From Ulvibacterium sp039819225 (GTDB lineage: Bacteria; Bacteroidota; Bacteroidia; Flavobacteriales; Flavobacteriaceae), in contig JBCBSN010000055.1 in the NCBI GenBank assembly GCA_039819225.1, positions 1-19,493 on the forward strand: a DNA stretch of 19,493 nt. The letters run 5' to 3'. Positions 1 to 7,389 of the stretch are shown here, piece after piece. Each line of letters begins with the position of its first letter. Position 1 is the stretch's first letter. The notes beneath the pieces are model-generated. The model worked only from the letters and a program-made list of their open reading frames with translations. It ran no database searches and was not told where the DNA came from. A program made the position numbers and the translations under genes.

Positions 1-2
1 GA

Positions 3-110
3 GATAAACAGTCCTATAAATATTCGGTTAAAAGAGTAGGTAACGCATTTCAAGAAAATCAAAAAAGGGGAAATGGCACCTTGATCATCCAAAACCAACA
101 ACAGACCTAG
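3..110 (+). CDS. C-terminal end of an unknown upstream gene (partial)
   Basis: An open frame runs from the window edge to a TAG at 108-110 and encodes about 35 residues ending in GTLIIQNQQQT. The stop codon directly abuts the ATG of the bicarbonate permease at 111, which is how translationally linked genes in one operon are often arranged. The other two forward frames have stops within the first 40 bases. The fragment is hydrophilic and lysine/glutamine rich and I do not recognise the family. It could be chance open frame, but the exact stop/start junction and the lack of any promoter-like element between them favour a real upstream gene. Sequence left of the window would settle it. Confidence 0.45.
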   Translation, partial: DKQSYKYSVKRVGNAFQENQKRGNGTLIIQNQQQT

Positions 111-1073
111 ATGGATTTTCACCTTTTGGTTGACAACCTTACCAATCCGGCCTTACTGTTCTTCTTTTTAGGAATTATCGCCGTACAACTCAAGAGCGAC
201 CTTGAAATTCCACCCAATTCATCAAAGTTCATTTCGCTCTATCTCATGTTTTCCATAGGATTTAAGGGTGGGTTGGAGCTATCCCATAGCACTTTTGACA
301 TGGAAATCCTATGGTCACTGCTGTTTGGGGTATTTCTTGCCCTGTTTGTTCCTATCTATACGTATTTTATTTTAAGAAGAAAGTTCAACGTAGCCAATTC
401 CGGTGCCATAGCCGCGGCCTACGGCTCTGTAAGCGCGGTGACCTTTGTTACCGCGGTGTCCTTTCTTGAGATAGAACAGATTTCGTTTGGCGGGCATATG
501 ATGGCCGTAATGGCCCTTATGGAAGCGCCCTCTATTATTATAGGCGTACTACTGATGGCCTATTTTCAAAAAAGCCGGAAGGAAAGCATGCAACTCAAGG
601 GGGTATTTCACCATTCCTTGACCAATGGCAGCGTGCTCTTGATAATGGGCAGTCTGGTCATTGGATTTTTGGCAAGTGACCAGCAAGCAAGGGGAATAGA
701 ACCCTTTACAACGGATATTTTTAAGGGTTTTTTGGCTGTTTTTCTATTGGATATGGGCATAAGTAGCGGTAGAAAACTGAATGATTTTCTTAAAAAAGGC
801 TGGTTTGCTTTTTTCTTTGCCATTATAATTCCCCTGATCAACGGATGTACCGTGGCCATAGCAAGTGCGGCCTTTTCGGAAAATGTGGGCAACCGTTTCC
901 TCTTTGCCATATTGGCGGCAAGTGCTTCCTATATTGCGGTCCCGGCCGCCATGCGTTTGGCGGCGCCTAAAGCCAATCCCAGTTTATATCTTCCTATGGC
1001 ATTGGCCATTACCTTCCCGTTCAACATTACCCTGGGAATGCCCCTTTATTTGTATATAGTCCAGACATTTTAG
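111..1073 (+). CDS. SbtA-type sodium-dependent bicarbonate permease
   Basis: The 320-residue product is highly hydrophobic, with about ten predicted membrane segments. It matches my recollection of the Sbt_1 (DUF897) family, including the N-terminal stretch NLTNPALLFFFLGIIAV, then LKSDLEIP, and the glycine-rich YLMFSIGFKGG. In cyanobacteria SbtA is an inner-membrane Na+/HCO3- symporter of the carbon-concentrating mechanism. Homologues in heterotrophic Bacteroidota are common, and their substrate is less certain but presumed to be bicarbonate for carboxylation reactions. The length is close to the family norm and the reading frame is intact. The start ATG follows directly on the stop of the upstream frame. 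The gene precedes tag by 35 bp, but a promoter-like element lies in that gap, so the two need not be one transcript. No SbtB/PII-like partner is visible in the window. Confidence 0.82.
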   Translation: MDFHLLVDNLTNPALLFFFLGIIAVQLKSDLEIPPNSSKFISLYLMFSIGFKGGLELSHSTFDMEILWSLLFGVFLALFVPIYTYFILRRKFNVANSGAIAAAYGSVSAVTFVTAVSFLEIEQISFGGHMMAVMALMEAPSIIIGVLLMAYFQKSRKESMQLKGVFHHSLTNGSVLLIMGSLVIGFLASDQQARGIEPFTTDIFKGFLAVFLLDMGISSGRKLNDFLKKGWFAFFFAIIIPLINGCTVAIASAAFSENVGNRFLFAILAASASYIAVPAAMRLAAPKANPSLYLPMALAITFPFNITLGMPLYLYIVQTF

Positions 1074-1084
1074 GGATATCCCTA
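1071..1084. repeat. 14-bp perfect palindrome at the permease stop codon
   Basis: TAGGGATATCCCTA is a perfect inverted repeat without a spacer. It contains the stop codon of the bicarbonate permease (1071-1073), and its last two bases are the first two of the -7 element of the next gene. A spacerless palindrome makes a poor RNA hairpin, so a protein-binding site is the more natural reading. That is inference. Confidence 0.4.
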
Positions 1085-1090
1085 TATTTG
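1083..1090 (+). promoter_or_regulatory. Candidate -7 promoter element for tag
   Basis: TATATTTG matches the Bacteroidota -7 consensus TAnnTTTG exactly and lies 18 bp before the tag ATG at 1109, a usual spacing for a short leader. No good TTTG -33 box is seen at the expected distance, so support rests on the -7 element alone. Confidence 0.45.
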
Positions 1091-1108
1091 ATTCTCATTT
1101 TGTTTTCT

Positions 1109-1675
1109 ATGGAAAAGCACAGATGTGGCTGGTGCACTGGTGATGACCTATATATGGCCTATCATGATACCGAATGGGGGGTTCCCGTAAGGGATGATGA
1201 CACTTTGTTCGAATTTTTGATTCTTGAAACGTTCCAGGCCGGGCTAAGTTGGATTACCGTTCTTAGAAAGCGGGAAAACTTTAGAAAGGCCTTTGATGGA
1301 TTCGACTATACAAAAATAGCGGGGTATACAAAGCAAAAAATCGATACCCTTTTACAAGATCCCGGAATAATCAGAAACAAACTCAAGGTAAACGCGACGG
1401 TCTCCAATGCCAGGGCTTTTATGGAAGTACAGCACGAATTTGGCAGTTTTAGCAAGTACATCTGGGATTTTGTGGACGATAGCCCCATAAAAAACGCTTT
1501 CGAGGATTACCGGAACGCCCCGGCAAAAACTTCGCTTTCCGATGCCATCAGCAAGGATATGAAAAAAAGAGGATTCAAGTTTGTGGGCAGTACGGTAATG
1601 TACGCGCATATGCAGGCCACCGGGATGGTCAACGATCACGAAACACGTTGTTTTAGATATCATGAGGTTTCCTAA
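1109..1675 (+). CDS. tag: DNA-3-methyladenine glycosylase I
   Basis: The 188-residue protein belongs to the Tag family of helix-hairpin-helix-like DNA glycosylases, which excise 3-methyladenine from alkylated DNA to start base excision repair in the cytoplasm. The family zinc site is visible: Cys in the N-terminal RCGWC motif, His in AYHDTEWG, and the C-terminal His and Cys in NDHETRCFRY. The segment LFEFLILETFQAGLSWITVL carries the catalytic Glu region and is nearly the family consensus. The frame can be opened at a TTG 21 bases earlier, but the ATG at 1109 gives the normal N-terminus and leaves room for the promoter. The length is typical. The gene ends 31 bp before the next start and is probably followed by co-transcribed genes. 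Confidence 0.93.
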   Translation: MEKHRCGWCTGDDLYMAYHDTEWGVPVRDDDTLFEFLILETFQAGLSWITVLRKRENFRKAFDGFDYTKIAGYTKQKIDTLLQDPGIIRNKLKVNATVSNARAFMEVQHEFGSFSKYIWDFVDDSPIKNAFEDYRNAPAKTSLSDAISKDMKKRGFKFVGSTVMYAHMQATGMVNDHETRCFRYHEVS

Positions 1676-1706
1676 AAGGAAGCCATTTAAACTTTTTACC
1701 AAATCA

Positions 1707-2291
1707 ATGAACCCCACACGATTTTTGTTGCCTTTGATCCTTTGCTGCGGATTCCTTGGATCCGCACAGTATAAGTACGAAAGGGAATTCCGAATACTAA
1801 AAAAACAATTTCCTGAAAAGGCTTTGTTATTTTTGGAAGATAAGATCGATGGGGCTAAAAGAGTTCGTTATTACAAGGAAGTGGACAGCACCAAGATAAG
1901 CTACGAGACCAAACTTAAAAAAGACAAATTACACTACAGTATCGAGTTTAACGAGGAAGGTGTCCTGGAAGACATAGAAATCACCATCAATAAAGTGGAC
2001 GTTCCCAATGAAAGCTGGCAAAACATTGAGAAGTATTTGAATGGAAACTTTCAGAAATCAAAGATTAGTAAGATACAACAACAGTATCCTGCCCTGGACG
2101 GTGAATCACCGGGACATACCCTCAAGAACGCCTTCCAAAATCTGTTACTGCCCTCATTAAACTATGAATTGATTATTTCCGCCAAGGAGGACGGGGACTA
2201 TCAACAATATGAGATCTTATTTGATGCCGAAGGTAGTTTCAAAAAACTTAGAAAGTCGCTACCCCCCAACTATGACCACGTACTGTATTAG
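1707..2291 (+). CDS. Secreted PepSY-like protein of unknown function
   Basis: The 194-residue product begins with a clear signal peptide (MNPTRFLLPLILCCGFLGSAQ), so it is predicted to be periplasmic or surface exposed. Two segments have a similar layout: around residues 60-100 (SYETKL... HYSIEFNEEGVLEDIEI) and near the C-terminus (YELIISAKEDGDYQQYEILFDAEGSFKKL). Both follow the pattern of a charged beta strand, then E/D-F/L-x-E/A-E-G-x-hydrophobic, as seen in Bacteroidota PepSY-like domains. I infer a tandem PepSY-like fold, with modest certainty and no known function. An ATG 45 bases upstream, inside tag, is also in frame, but the 1707 start places the signal peptide at the N-terminus. The end overlaps the next gene by 20 bp, indicating co-translation with the outer-membrane protein that follows. 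Confidence 0.72.
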   Translation: MNPTRFLLPLILCCGFLGSAQYKYEREFRILKKQFPEKALLFLEDKIDGAKRVRYYKEVDSTKISYETKLKKDKLHYSIEFNEEGVLEDIEITINKVDVPNESWQNIEKYLNGNFQKSKISKIQQQYPALDGESPGHTLKNAFQNLLLPSLNYELIISAKEDGDYQQYEILFDAEGSFKKLRKSLPPNYDHVLY

Positions 2292-2958
2292 ATTTTTTCT
2301 GTTGGGGTATGCACTTTTAATCGTACAATACCTTAAAAGCCAGGACAAAGTAATCGGGTATTGGGAACCGGAAGTTGCCCTTAACTATAAAGTGGGCTCC
2401 AATTATGCCCATAACTTTTCTATGGATATGCGACAGTACACCTACGAGGATAGTGACCTAGGGTTACGGGCTCGGCATCTAGACCTTTCCCATTTTTCCA
2501 AGTTTACCGTGGGATCCCAACAGAGTTTGGCTTTGGGTATAATGTACCGTTTTCGGGACACCTTTGAGACCGATGCTCAAAATGAGCTCCGACTGACCCA
2601 GCAATATAACGTCACACATAAAATCGGAAATGTCCGTTTAGGCAACCGGCTACGTACGGAACAACGTATTACCGTTCGCACTATCCATAGGTTTCGTTAT
2701 CGGCTCGCAGTGGACCTGCCATTGAAAGGCGAGAAACTGGATGTAGGAGAGCCTTATTTTGTAGCCTCCACAGAAAGCCTTCTGAGCACAGCCATGGGCA
2801 TTGGCCCCGAATGGGATCAGCGAATCATTTCCCATATCGGTTGGCGGCTAAATCCAACAACCCGTTTTCAAACAGGAGTGGAGTACCGTGCTGAAAACTA
2901 TGCACAAAAGGTGGAAAACGTACTCTTTTTACTGACCTCCCTGATTTTTTCCCTCTAA
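2272..2958 (+). CDS. DUF2490-like outer-membrane beta-barrel protein
   Basis: The 228-residue protein has a hydrophobic N-terminal signal segment (CIRFFLLGYALLIVQYLKSQ) and then alternating amphipathic strands typical of a small beta-barrel, such as YWEPEVALNYKV, SLALGIMYRFRDTF, VRLGNRLRTEQRI and RFQTGVEYRAENY. It ends in a hydrophobic strand finishing ...LIFSL. This pattern matches DUF2490, a Bacteroidota outer-membrane family of unknown function. The ATG at 2272 lies inside the preceding secreted-protein gene (20-bp overlap), so the two are likely coupled. An earlier in-frame ATG at 2209 would add residues that would spoil the signal peptide. The 3' end runs 30 bp into the convergent aat gene, an unusual tail-to-tail overlap. 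Confidence 0.72.
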   Translation: MTTYCIRFFLLGYALLIVQYLKSQDKVIGYWEPEVALNYKVGSNYAHNFSMDMRQYTYEDSDLGLRARHLDLSHFSKFTVGSQQSLALGIMYRFRDTFETDAQNELRLTQQYNVTHKIGNVRLGNRLRTEQRITVRTIHRFRYRLAVDLPLKGEKLDVGEPYFVASTESLLSTAMGIGPEWDQRIISHIGWRLNPTTRFQTGVEYRAENYAQKVENVLFLLTSLIFSL

Positions 2959-3609
2959 CAAACGTATAAACTCAGATCTCGGTATTTCTCTGGCTCCCAA
3001 GCTTTCCAAGTGTTTGGTATGCTGTTGGCAATCAATCAAAGTATATTCCTTTGCCTTTAGTTCCCGGGCCAAATGTATAAAGGCGAACTTGGACGCATTG
3101 TCCGCAATACTGAACATACTTTCGCCACAGAAGACGTGGCCCAGGTCTATGCCATAAAGCCCCCCTACCAAGACCTCATCTTCCCAGACTTCATAGGAAT
3201 GGGCATATCCCTTTTTATGAAGTTCGTAATAGGCAGCCTTCATATCCCTGGTGATCCATGTTCCCTCCTGCCCCACGCGTTTTACGTTGGCACAATAATA
3301 TAGTACTTCTTGAAAACAGGTATTCTTGGTAATACGAAAACGGTTATCCCTAATGACCTTGCGCATACTTTTGGAAATCCTTATTTCATCCGGGAAAAGA
3401 ATCATTCTAGGATCTGGGCTCCACCATAGGATAAGGGAGTCCTCGTTGAACCACGGAAAAATCCCTTTGTGATAGGCCAACAATAACCTTTCCGAAGAAA
3501 GATCCCCGCCCACTGCCAACAATCCTTCCGCATTGGCGTTCTCCAAAGGGGGAAATTCCAATTGCTCCGTAATAAAGAACAATGGATTGTTATCCCTATT
3601 CTTTTCCAT
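2929..3609 (-). CDS. aat: Leucyl/phenylalanyl-tRNA--protein transferase
   Basis: The 226-residue product is a full-length Aat. This enzyme transfers Leu or Phe from its aminoacyl-tRNA to the N-terminal Arg or Lys of proteins, making an N-degron read by ClpS for ClpAP degradation. Diagnostic stretches are present: FPPLENANAEGLLAVGGDL, LAYHKGIFPWF, WWSPDPRMILFP, WITRDMKAAYYELH, GGLYGIDLG and FCGESMFS. The C-terminal LIDCQQHTKHLESLGAREI is also characteristic. The start ATG gives the standard short N-terminus. It lies 80 bp downstream of the fatty acid transporter on the same strand and may share its transcript. The last 30 bases are shared with the 3' end of the convergent DUF2490-like gene. 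Confidence 0.96.
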   Translation of the reverse strand: MEKNRDNNPLFFITEQLEFPPLENANAEGLLAVGGDLSSERLLLAYHKGIFPWFNEDSLILWWSPDPRMILFPDEIRISKSMRKVIRDNRFRITKNTCFQEVLYYCANVKRVGQEGTWITRDMKAAYYELHKKGYAHSYEVWEDEVLVGGLYGIDLGHVFCGESMFSIADNASKFAFIHLARELKAKEYTLIDCQQHTKHLESLGAREIPRSEFIRLLEGKNQGGQ

Positions 3610-3689
3610 CCTTGGTTTTTATTGAACTGATTTTTCGCCTCAATCCAAAGAGCTCAAATGAATTCAGTTTAAAAATACGGAAAAGCGCA

Positions 3690-5066
3690 TTAAAAAATAA
3701 GCAGCCCCGCCAAGTAAATACAACTTCCGGCTACCATGAAAATTAGGGTATACGGCAAAACCTCCCTAGCCTTAAGTTTTGTAATTCCCAATAAGGGAAG
3801 GGCCCAAAAAGGTTGTAGCATATTGGTCACCTGATCACCATAGGCCAACGCCATAATCGCCTTGGGCAATGGCACGTTCAATTGTATGGCCGCTTCAATA
3901 ACCATTGGGCCCTGCAAAGCCCATTGACCCCCTCCACTAGGCACAAAAACATTGACCAGGCCTGCACTAAAGAACGTGAACAAAGGTAAGGTCGCCTCAT
4001 TGGAAACAGACACAAAAAAGTTGGATATCCCCTGGATCATTCCACTACCGCCCATAATCCCCATTATTCCAAAATATAGGGGAAACTGAATCAAAATCCC
4101 TGCGGTATCCCCAATGGCCTCCTCCACCGCATTCAAAAAACTCTTAAAACTACCATGCATCAAAAAAGCGAGGCCCAACATAAAAAGATTGAGCATGTTC
4201 GGTGTAATATTCAGGGTTCCTAGCAAGGAGCTATATTGTACGGCAAATACGGCCAGGATAAAGATGCCGAACAGTGTGGCCAATCCCCTGGAACGATCCC
4301 AGCGCTCCGCCCCTTTTACTTGCTGTATGTCTTCTTTATAAAACCGATACACCGATAATTGCGGAAGTGAGGGCCTGGCACTCTTTCCCAATCGAAAGGC
4401 CAGTAGGGCCATAGTAATTAGTACCACTGAAAAAATTAGGAGATTCCCTGTGCTCAAAACAGTTTGCGATGTAGGGATGGTATCCGGAAGATGGTCCAGT
4501 ATTCTCGAATTTGAGATACCCGTCATTAGATCCCGGAGATGGCCTGCTTCGGAGACTTTTATAGGAGCGGAACCACTGATTCCCCCATGCCAGACCATGA
4601 GGCCCACATAACCACATGCCCCGATAAGCGGGTAGTTAATGGGGATAGCCTTCGCTTGGGCATATTCCCCTACCTTACGGGCCAAAATGGCACCAAAAAT
4701 TAGACCAAGTCCCCAGTTGAAAAAGGAAACAAGCATTGTAGGCAGGGCTACCAAAACAGCCGCATTGGCGGCGTCGGTAACGTGGACGGTAAGTCTTAGG
4801 ATAAGACGTTCAATGGGTCTGCTCAGCACCAGTACATGGCCCAAGACCAAAATGAGCATCATCTGATAGCCAAAGACCAGGAGTCCTGTGTTCCAAACAC
4901 CTCCTTCCCAATAGGAAAAAATAGCCAACAAATGATTCCCGTCCGAGGTATTCTCGGTAAAGCCCCATGCCAAAAAGAGGGTTACAAACGTGAGTAATAC
5001 GGCAATGGTAAAGGGGGAAGGAAGGTATTTTCCGAATATGCGGGATATGGAATTGGCAAAATTCAT
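3690..5066 (-). CDS. Short-chain fatty acid transporter, AtoE family
   Basis: The 458-residue protein is an inner-membrane permease with a dozen or so hydrophobic segments. It fits the SCFA_trans/AtoE family, whose E. coli member takes up short-chain fatty acids such as acetoacetate or butyrate. Family-like sequence includes GGVWNTGLLVFGYQMMLILVLG near the N-terminus, SFFNWGLGLIFGAILARKVG, VWHGGISGSAPIKV, and the C-terminal FVPSGGGQWALQGPMV and AYGDQVTNMLQPFWALPLLGI. The frame is intact and of usual length. The ATG chosen is only 5 bp downstream of a perfect TAnnTTTG element, so the message may be almost leaderless. aat follows on the same strand. No CoA-transferase or thiolase gene is nearby, so substrate assignment rests on family alone. 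Confidence 0.87.
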   Translation of the reverse strand: MNFANSISRIFGKYLPSPFTIAVLLTFVTLFLAWGFTENTSDGNHLLAIFSYWEGGVWNTGLLVFGYQMMLILVLGHVLVLSRPIERLILRLTVHVTDAANAAVLVALPTMLVSFFNWGLGLIFGAILARKVGEYAQAKAIPINYPLIGACGYVGLMVWHGGISGSAPIKVSEAGHLRDLMTGISNSRILDHLPDTIPTSQTVLSTGNLLIFSVVLITMALLAFRLGKSARPSLPQLSVYRFYKEDIQQVKGAERWDRSRGLATLFGIFILAVFAVQYSSLLGTLNITPNMLNLFMLGLAFLMHGSFKSFLNAVEEAIGDTAGILIQFPLYFGIMGIMGGSGMIQGISNFFVSVSNEATLPLFTFFSAGLVNVFVPSGGGQWALQGPMVIEAAIQLNVPLPKAIMALAYGDQVTNMLQPFWALPLLGITKLKAREVLPYTLIFMVAGSCIYLAGLLIF

Positions 5067-5071
5067 CGGCC

Positions 5072-5079
5072 CAAATGTA
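5072..5079 (-). promoter_or_regulatory. Candidate -7 promoter element for the fatty acid transporter
   Basis: On the minus strand this reads TACATTTG, an exact match to TAnnTTTG. It ends five bases before the transporter ATG, which would leave almost no 5' leader. Just upstream, at 5085-5097, is an inverted repeat CCCTC-ATA-GAGGG lying within the -7/-33 spacer, where a regulator could bind. No clear -33 TTTG is present. Confidence 0.5.
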
Positions 5080-5084
5080 TGAAA

Positions 5085-5097
5085 CCCTCATAGAGGG
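5085..5097. repeat. Small inverted repeat in the transporter promoter
   Basis: The arms CCCTC and GAGGG with a 3-base spacer lie 6-18 bp upstream of the -7 element of the fatty acid transporter. The position suits an operator. The repeat is short enough to occur by chance. Confidence 0.3.
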
Positions 5098-5159
5098 ATT
5101 ATTAAGGCAGCGCAAATACATCCACAAAAGGATATGTTCAAAAACCAATCTTTTGGGCT

Positions 5160-5173
5160 ATATGTAAACATAT
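5160..5173. repeat. 14-nt inverted repeat upstream of the transporter
   Basis: ATATGT-AA-ACATAT is a perfect 6-bp-arm inverted repeat about 95 bp upstream of the transporter ATG, in the 224-bp gap between that gene and the DUF3127 gene. It could be a binding site for a dimeric regulator. In A/T-rich DNA such a repeat is also expected by chance. Nothing else convincing was found in this gap. Confidence 0.25.
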
Positions 5174-5290
5174 GAAATTTGCCAACATGCTTTTTATCCC
5201 ATAGCCCCAAGGTCTACCATACCCGCCTTTGGCAAGGGCGTTAAAATGCGCTCTACCCTACAGGCCGCCTAAAATGACTGAGCCCTAGTC

Positions 5291-5665
5291 CTAAAATGGG
5301 AGATCGTCATGCTCCTCCTCATTGATATTATCAGCGGGCTCAAAGGCCTCAATAGGAGGTACAGGTGGCATATTGGGAGCCTCCTCTATCTGGAGGTTTT
5401 CTATGCGCCATCCTTGAATGGAATTAAAATACTTTACCTCGCCCTGGGGGTTCGTCCATTCCCGTCCTCGAATGTTAATGCTGATCTTTACATTTTGTCC
5501 TACGCTATAGCTATTTAACAAATCGGTCTTGTCCTGGACAAATTCCACCATAATATGTTGCGGATATTGCTCCTCTGTGGTGACCACCAATTCCCTCTTA
5601 CGAAAACCGTTATTGCCAAAGGTCTTTGTCTCCCCTATCAACTTAATTTTTCCCTGTATTTCCAT
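5291..5665 (-). CDS. DUF3127 domain protein
   Basis: The 124-residue cytoplasmic protein matches the Bacteroidota family DUF3127: MEIQGKIKLIGETKTFG, then FRKRELVVTTEEQYPQ, FVQDKTDLLNSY, VGQNVKISINIRGREW and YFNSIQGWRIENLQ. The strand-rich pattern, with a G-x-x-V-x-I-x-I-x-x-x-G-R-E-W strand, resembles an OB-fold, so nucleic acid binding has been a natural guess for the family; no role is established to my knowledge. The last about 30 residues are an acidic, proline-rich tail (PPVPPIEAFEPADN...EEEHDDLPF) like the acidic C-terminus of single-stranded DNA-binding proteins, which is suggestive only. It is third in a same-strand group after the flavin reductase and methyltransferase genes, 35 bp downstream of the latter with no promoter between. 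Confidence 0.82.
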   Translation of the reverse strand: MEIQGKIKLIGETKTFGNNGFRKRELVVTTEEQYPQHIMVEFVQDKTDLLNSYSVGQNVKISINIRGREWTNPQGEVKYFNSIQGWRIENLQIEEAPNMPPVPPIEAFEPADNINEEEHDDLPF

Positions 5666-5700
5666 ATTGATCTTTATTTAATGCTCTTACTATTCCATTT

Positions 5701-6504
5701 TTAATGCGGGACTCCCATAAGATAGGTTCCCTTTTTCTTTCCTTTTGAATTTTTGGCATGCCCCTTTTCCCAAGAATACCCTTCTTTTTCCAATCCTTTG
5801 AGCAATATTTCCATATCGGCAAAGGTATACATTCTGGGTAAAGATGCTTGCCCATCCCACGCATAACAAATGGGGATAATGGGTACAAGGTAGGTAAATA
5901 GGATCTGCTGCCAAGTCAAGGGTCTAACGAAAGGGGTCATAAAAAGCACCATTACCATCAAAATGATCAAGGCAATAGGCAAAAAAAGTATCCAGGCCAG
6001 TAAAGGTATATTATTTTCCCCCAACTCATATATCAGTATGGGTTGATGGTTATCCTGGGCAGACTTCAGTATACTTCGAGCTTCTTTTGGGGGCATGTGG
6101 TGAAAGCTGTTGACCATGGTCTTGATCCCTTCCGGGGCAGAAGCAATATCAGTGGCGTCTACCGATGTCCCAAGATAACGGATTCCGTCACCATTTGTTT
6201 TTTCATAACGTTTAATTAGAGTCCCATTTGGAAACAGGTCCGTAAGGGTCAAAGTGGTATCTTCCAGTCCCAGTCTGGAACGGAGAATGCCCAATACTTC
6301 GGGCATAGCACCCCCGGAGCCGGACCCCAGATCCACAATATGGACGACCTTATGCTTTCGCATCATGCCTTCCAAAAGATGGGCCAATACCTCTGGGGTT
6401 CCCATCAATCGCTGCAAGATCACAATCAAATTGGTCATACAGGTCCTTAGCCAGTCCGGAAACCATACCAAATCCTCAAACTCAAAAAGTTGTATGCGTT
6501 TCAT
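5701..6504 (-). CDS. Membrane-anchored class I SAM-dependent methyltransferase-like protein
   Basis: The 267-residue protein has a Rossmann methyltransferase signature. Motif I is VVHIVDLGSGSGG (DLGSGSG at about 58-64), an acidic end of strand 2 is at LTLTDLFP (about 86-92), and a motif IV region TMVNSFHHMPP is at about 129-139. After the FHHMP motif and a strand ILIYELGENN comes a strongly hydrophobic stretch, about 166-191, and a second at about 199-214. They are followed by YAWDGQASLPRMYT and a lysine-rich end. The catalytic fold is therefore interrupted or anchored by one or two membrane helices, and a lipid or membrane-bound substrate is plausible but not shown. The start codon overlaps the stop of the flavin reductase gene (ATGA, 6501-6504), implying translational coupling. 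Substrate unknown. Confidence 0.72.
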   Translation of the reverse strand: MKRIQLFEFEDLVWFPDWLRTCMTNLIVILQRLMGTPEVLAHLLEGMMRKHKVVHIVDLGSGSGGAMPEVLGILRSRLGLEDTTLTLTDLFPNGTLIKRYEKTNGDGIRYLGTSVDATDIASAPEGIKTMVNSFHHMPPKEARSILKSAQDNHQPILIYELGENNIPLLAWILFLPIALIILMVMVLFMTPFVRPLTWQQILFTYLVPIIPICYAWDGQASLPRMYTFADMEILLKGLEKEGYSWEKGHAKNSKGKKKGTYLMGVPH

Positions 6505-7382
6505 AGTGCCAACAGGGTTTTCCAGGCAGCATCGGTGTCGTTCTTCTCCAAATACTCCTTGGCCTTTTCGTGTAACCGTTCCTTATCTCCTAAGTCCCTC
6601 ATGTTTCGGATACTCTCATGAATCCCCAGAAAATCCTCGACCTCTTTCCCTGTAGGAATATGTGCTACGTTCCCCAGTTTTCCAAGGTCATTTCCGGTGA
6701 GCACTTTGCTTAAGCGTATATTCTCCGGAATCCTGTCCACACCTATCCCCAATTGGGAAAGCGGCTTGGGAACCTGGAAAATTCCTTTGTTGGCCCTAGA
6801 ATACCAATTGCCGCCCATACGGGCCACTTGATCGATCTTATAGGGATCAATGGTTCCCTTAACATCTAAAATGGAAGTGGCAATGTGTAGTTTTAGAATC
6901 TCGCAGAAAACGAGGTTGCCCGCTCCTCCGTTTGTTCCTAAAGCTTCTACTTTGGCTACCTTACATTCAAACTGAACCGGGGATTCCGCTACCCGGTGGG
7001 GAGCCACCTCATCCGAAGGCCTCATGGTGAGTCCCGATTTTTTAAACTCGTTCTCCCCCTTGGGATATTCCGTACTGGCCAAGGACATCTGCTGCACCAT
7101 GTCAAAACTGACGACATTGATCACAACCTCCCTGGTTTCCAACACATTTTCCAAGGTATGCTTTGTGGTATTGTCCCTTACCCTACGTGCCGGTGAAAAA
7201 ATAAGGATAGGCGGATCGGCACTAAAAACATTAAAAAAGCTAAAAGGGGCCAAGTTGGGGTTTCCTTCTTTATCCAAAGTGCTGGCAAAAGCAATGGGCC
7301 TAGGGCCCACCGCACCTAACAGATAGCCATGCAATTGCGCTGTAGAGGCATTCTTTGGCAATATGGAAATCATGTCGTCCAT
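6501..7382 (-). CDS. Flavin reductase-like FMN-binding split-barrel protein
   Basis: The 293-residue protein belongs to the flavin reductase-like family with an FMN-binding split barrel. Typical sequence is LLGAVGPRPIAFASTLDKEG followed by NLAPFSFFNVFSADPPILIFSPA, then DTTKHTL-like RDNTTKHTLENV and the EVVINVV strand. Such proteins bind FMN and may reduce it with NAD(P)H or act on other substrates; the electron acceptor is not evident. The C-terminal about 80 residues, after MGGNWYSRANKGIFQVPKP, form a charged helical extension seen in Bacteroidota relatives. It is first in a likely operon with the methyltransferase (4-bp overlap) and the DUF3127 protein. The ATG at 7382 sits only about 7 bp from a -7 element; MISIL at 7373 is an alternative start. 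Confidence 0.85.
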   Translation of the reverse strand: MDDMISILPKNASTAQLHGYLLGAVGPRPIAFASTLDKEGNPNLAPFSFFNVFSADPPILIFSPARRVRDNTTKHTLENVLETREVVINVVSFDMVQQMSLASTEYPKGENEFKKSGLTMRPSDEVAPHRVAESPVQFECKVAKVEALGTNGGAGNLVFCEILKLHIATSILDVKGTIDPYKIDQVARMGGNWYSRANKGIFQVPKPLSQLGIGVDRIPENIRLSKVLTGNDLGKLGNVAHIPTGKEVEDFLGIHESIRNMRDLGDKERLHEKAKEYLEKNDTDAAWKTLLAL

Positions 7383-7389
7383 AGGGTTT

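Noticed and set aside
1352..1717. Minus-strand 121-codon open frame opposite tag
   Set aside because: tag is complete with its zinc ligands, and the antisense frame has no recognisable features.
5211..5235. GC-rich CGCCTT/AAGGGCG repeat as a terminator of the DUF3127 operon
   Set aside because: The stem needs a bulge and no U-run follows on the minus strand, so it does not meet the pattern of an intrinsic terminator.
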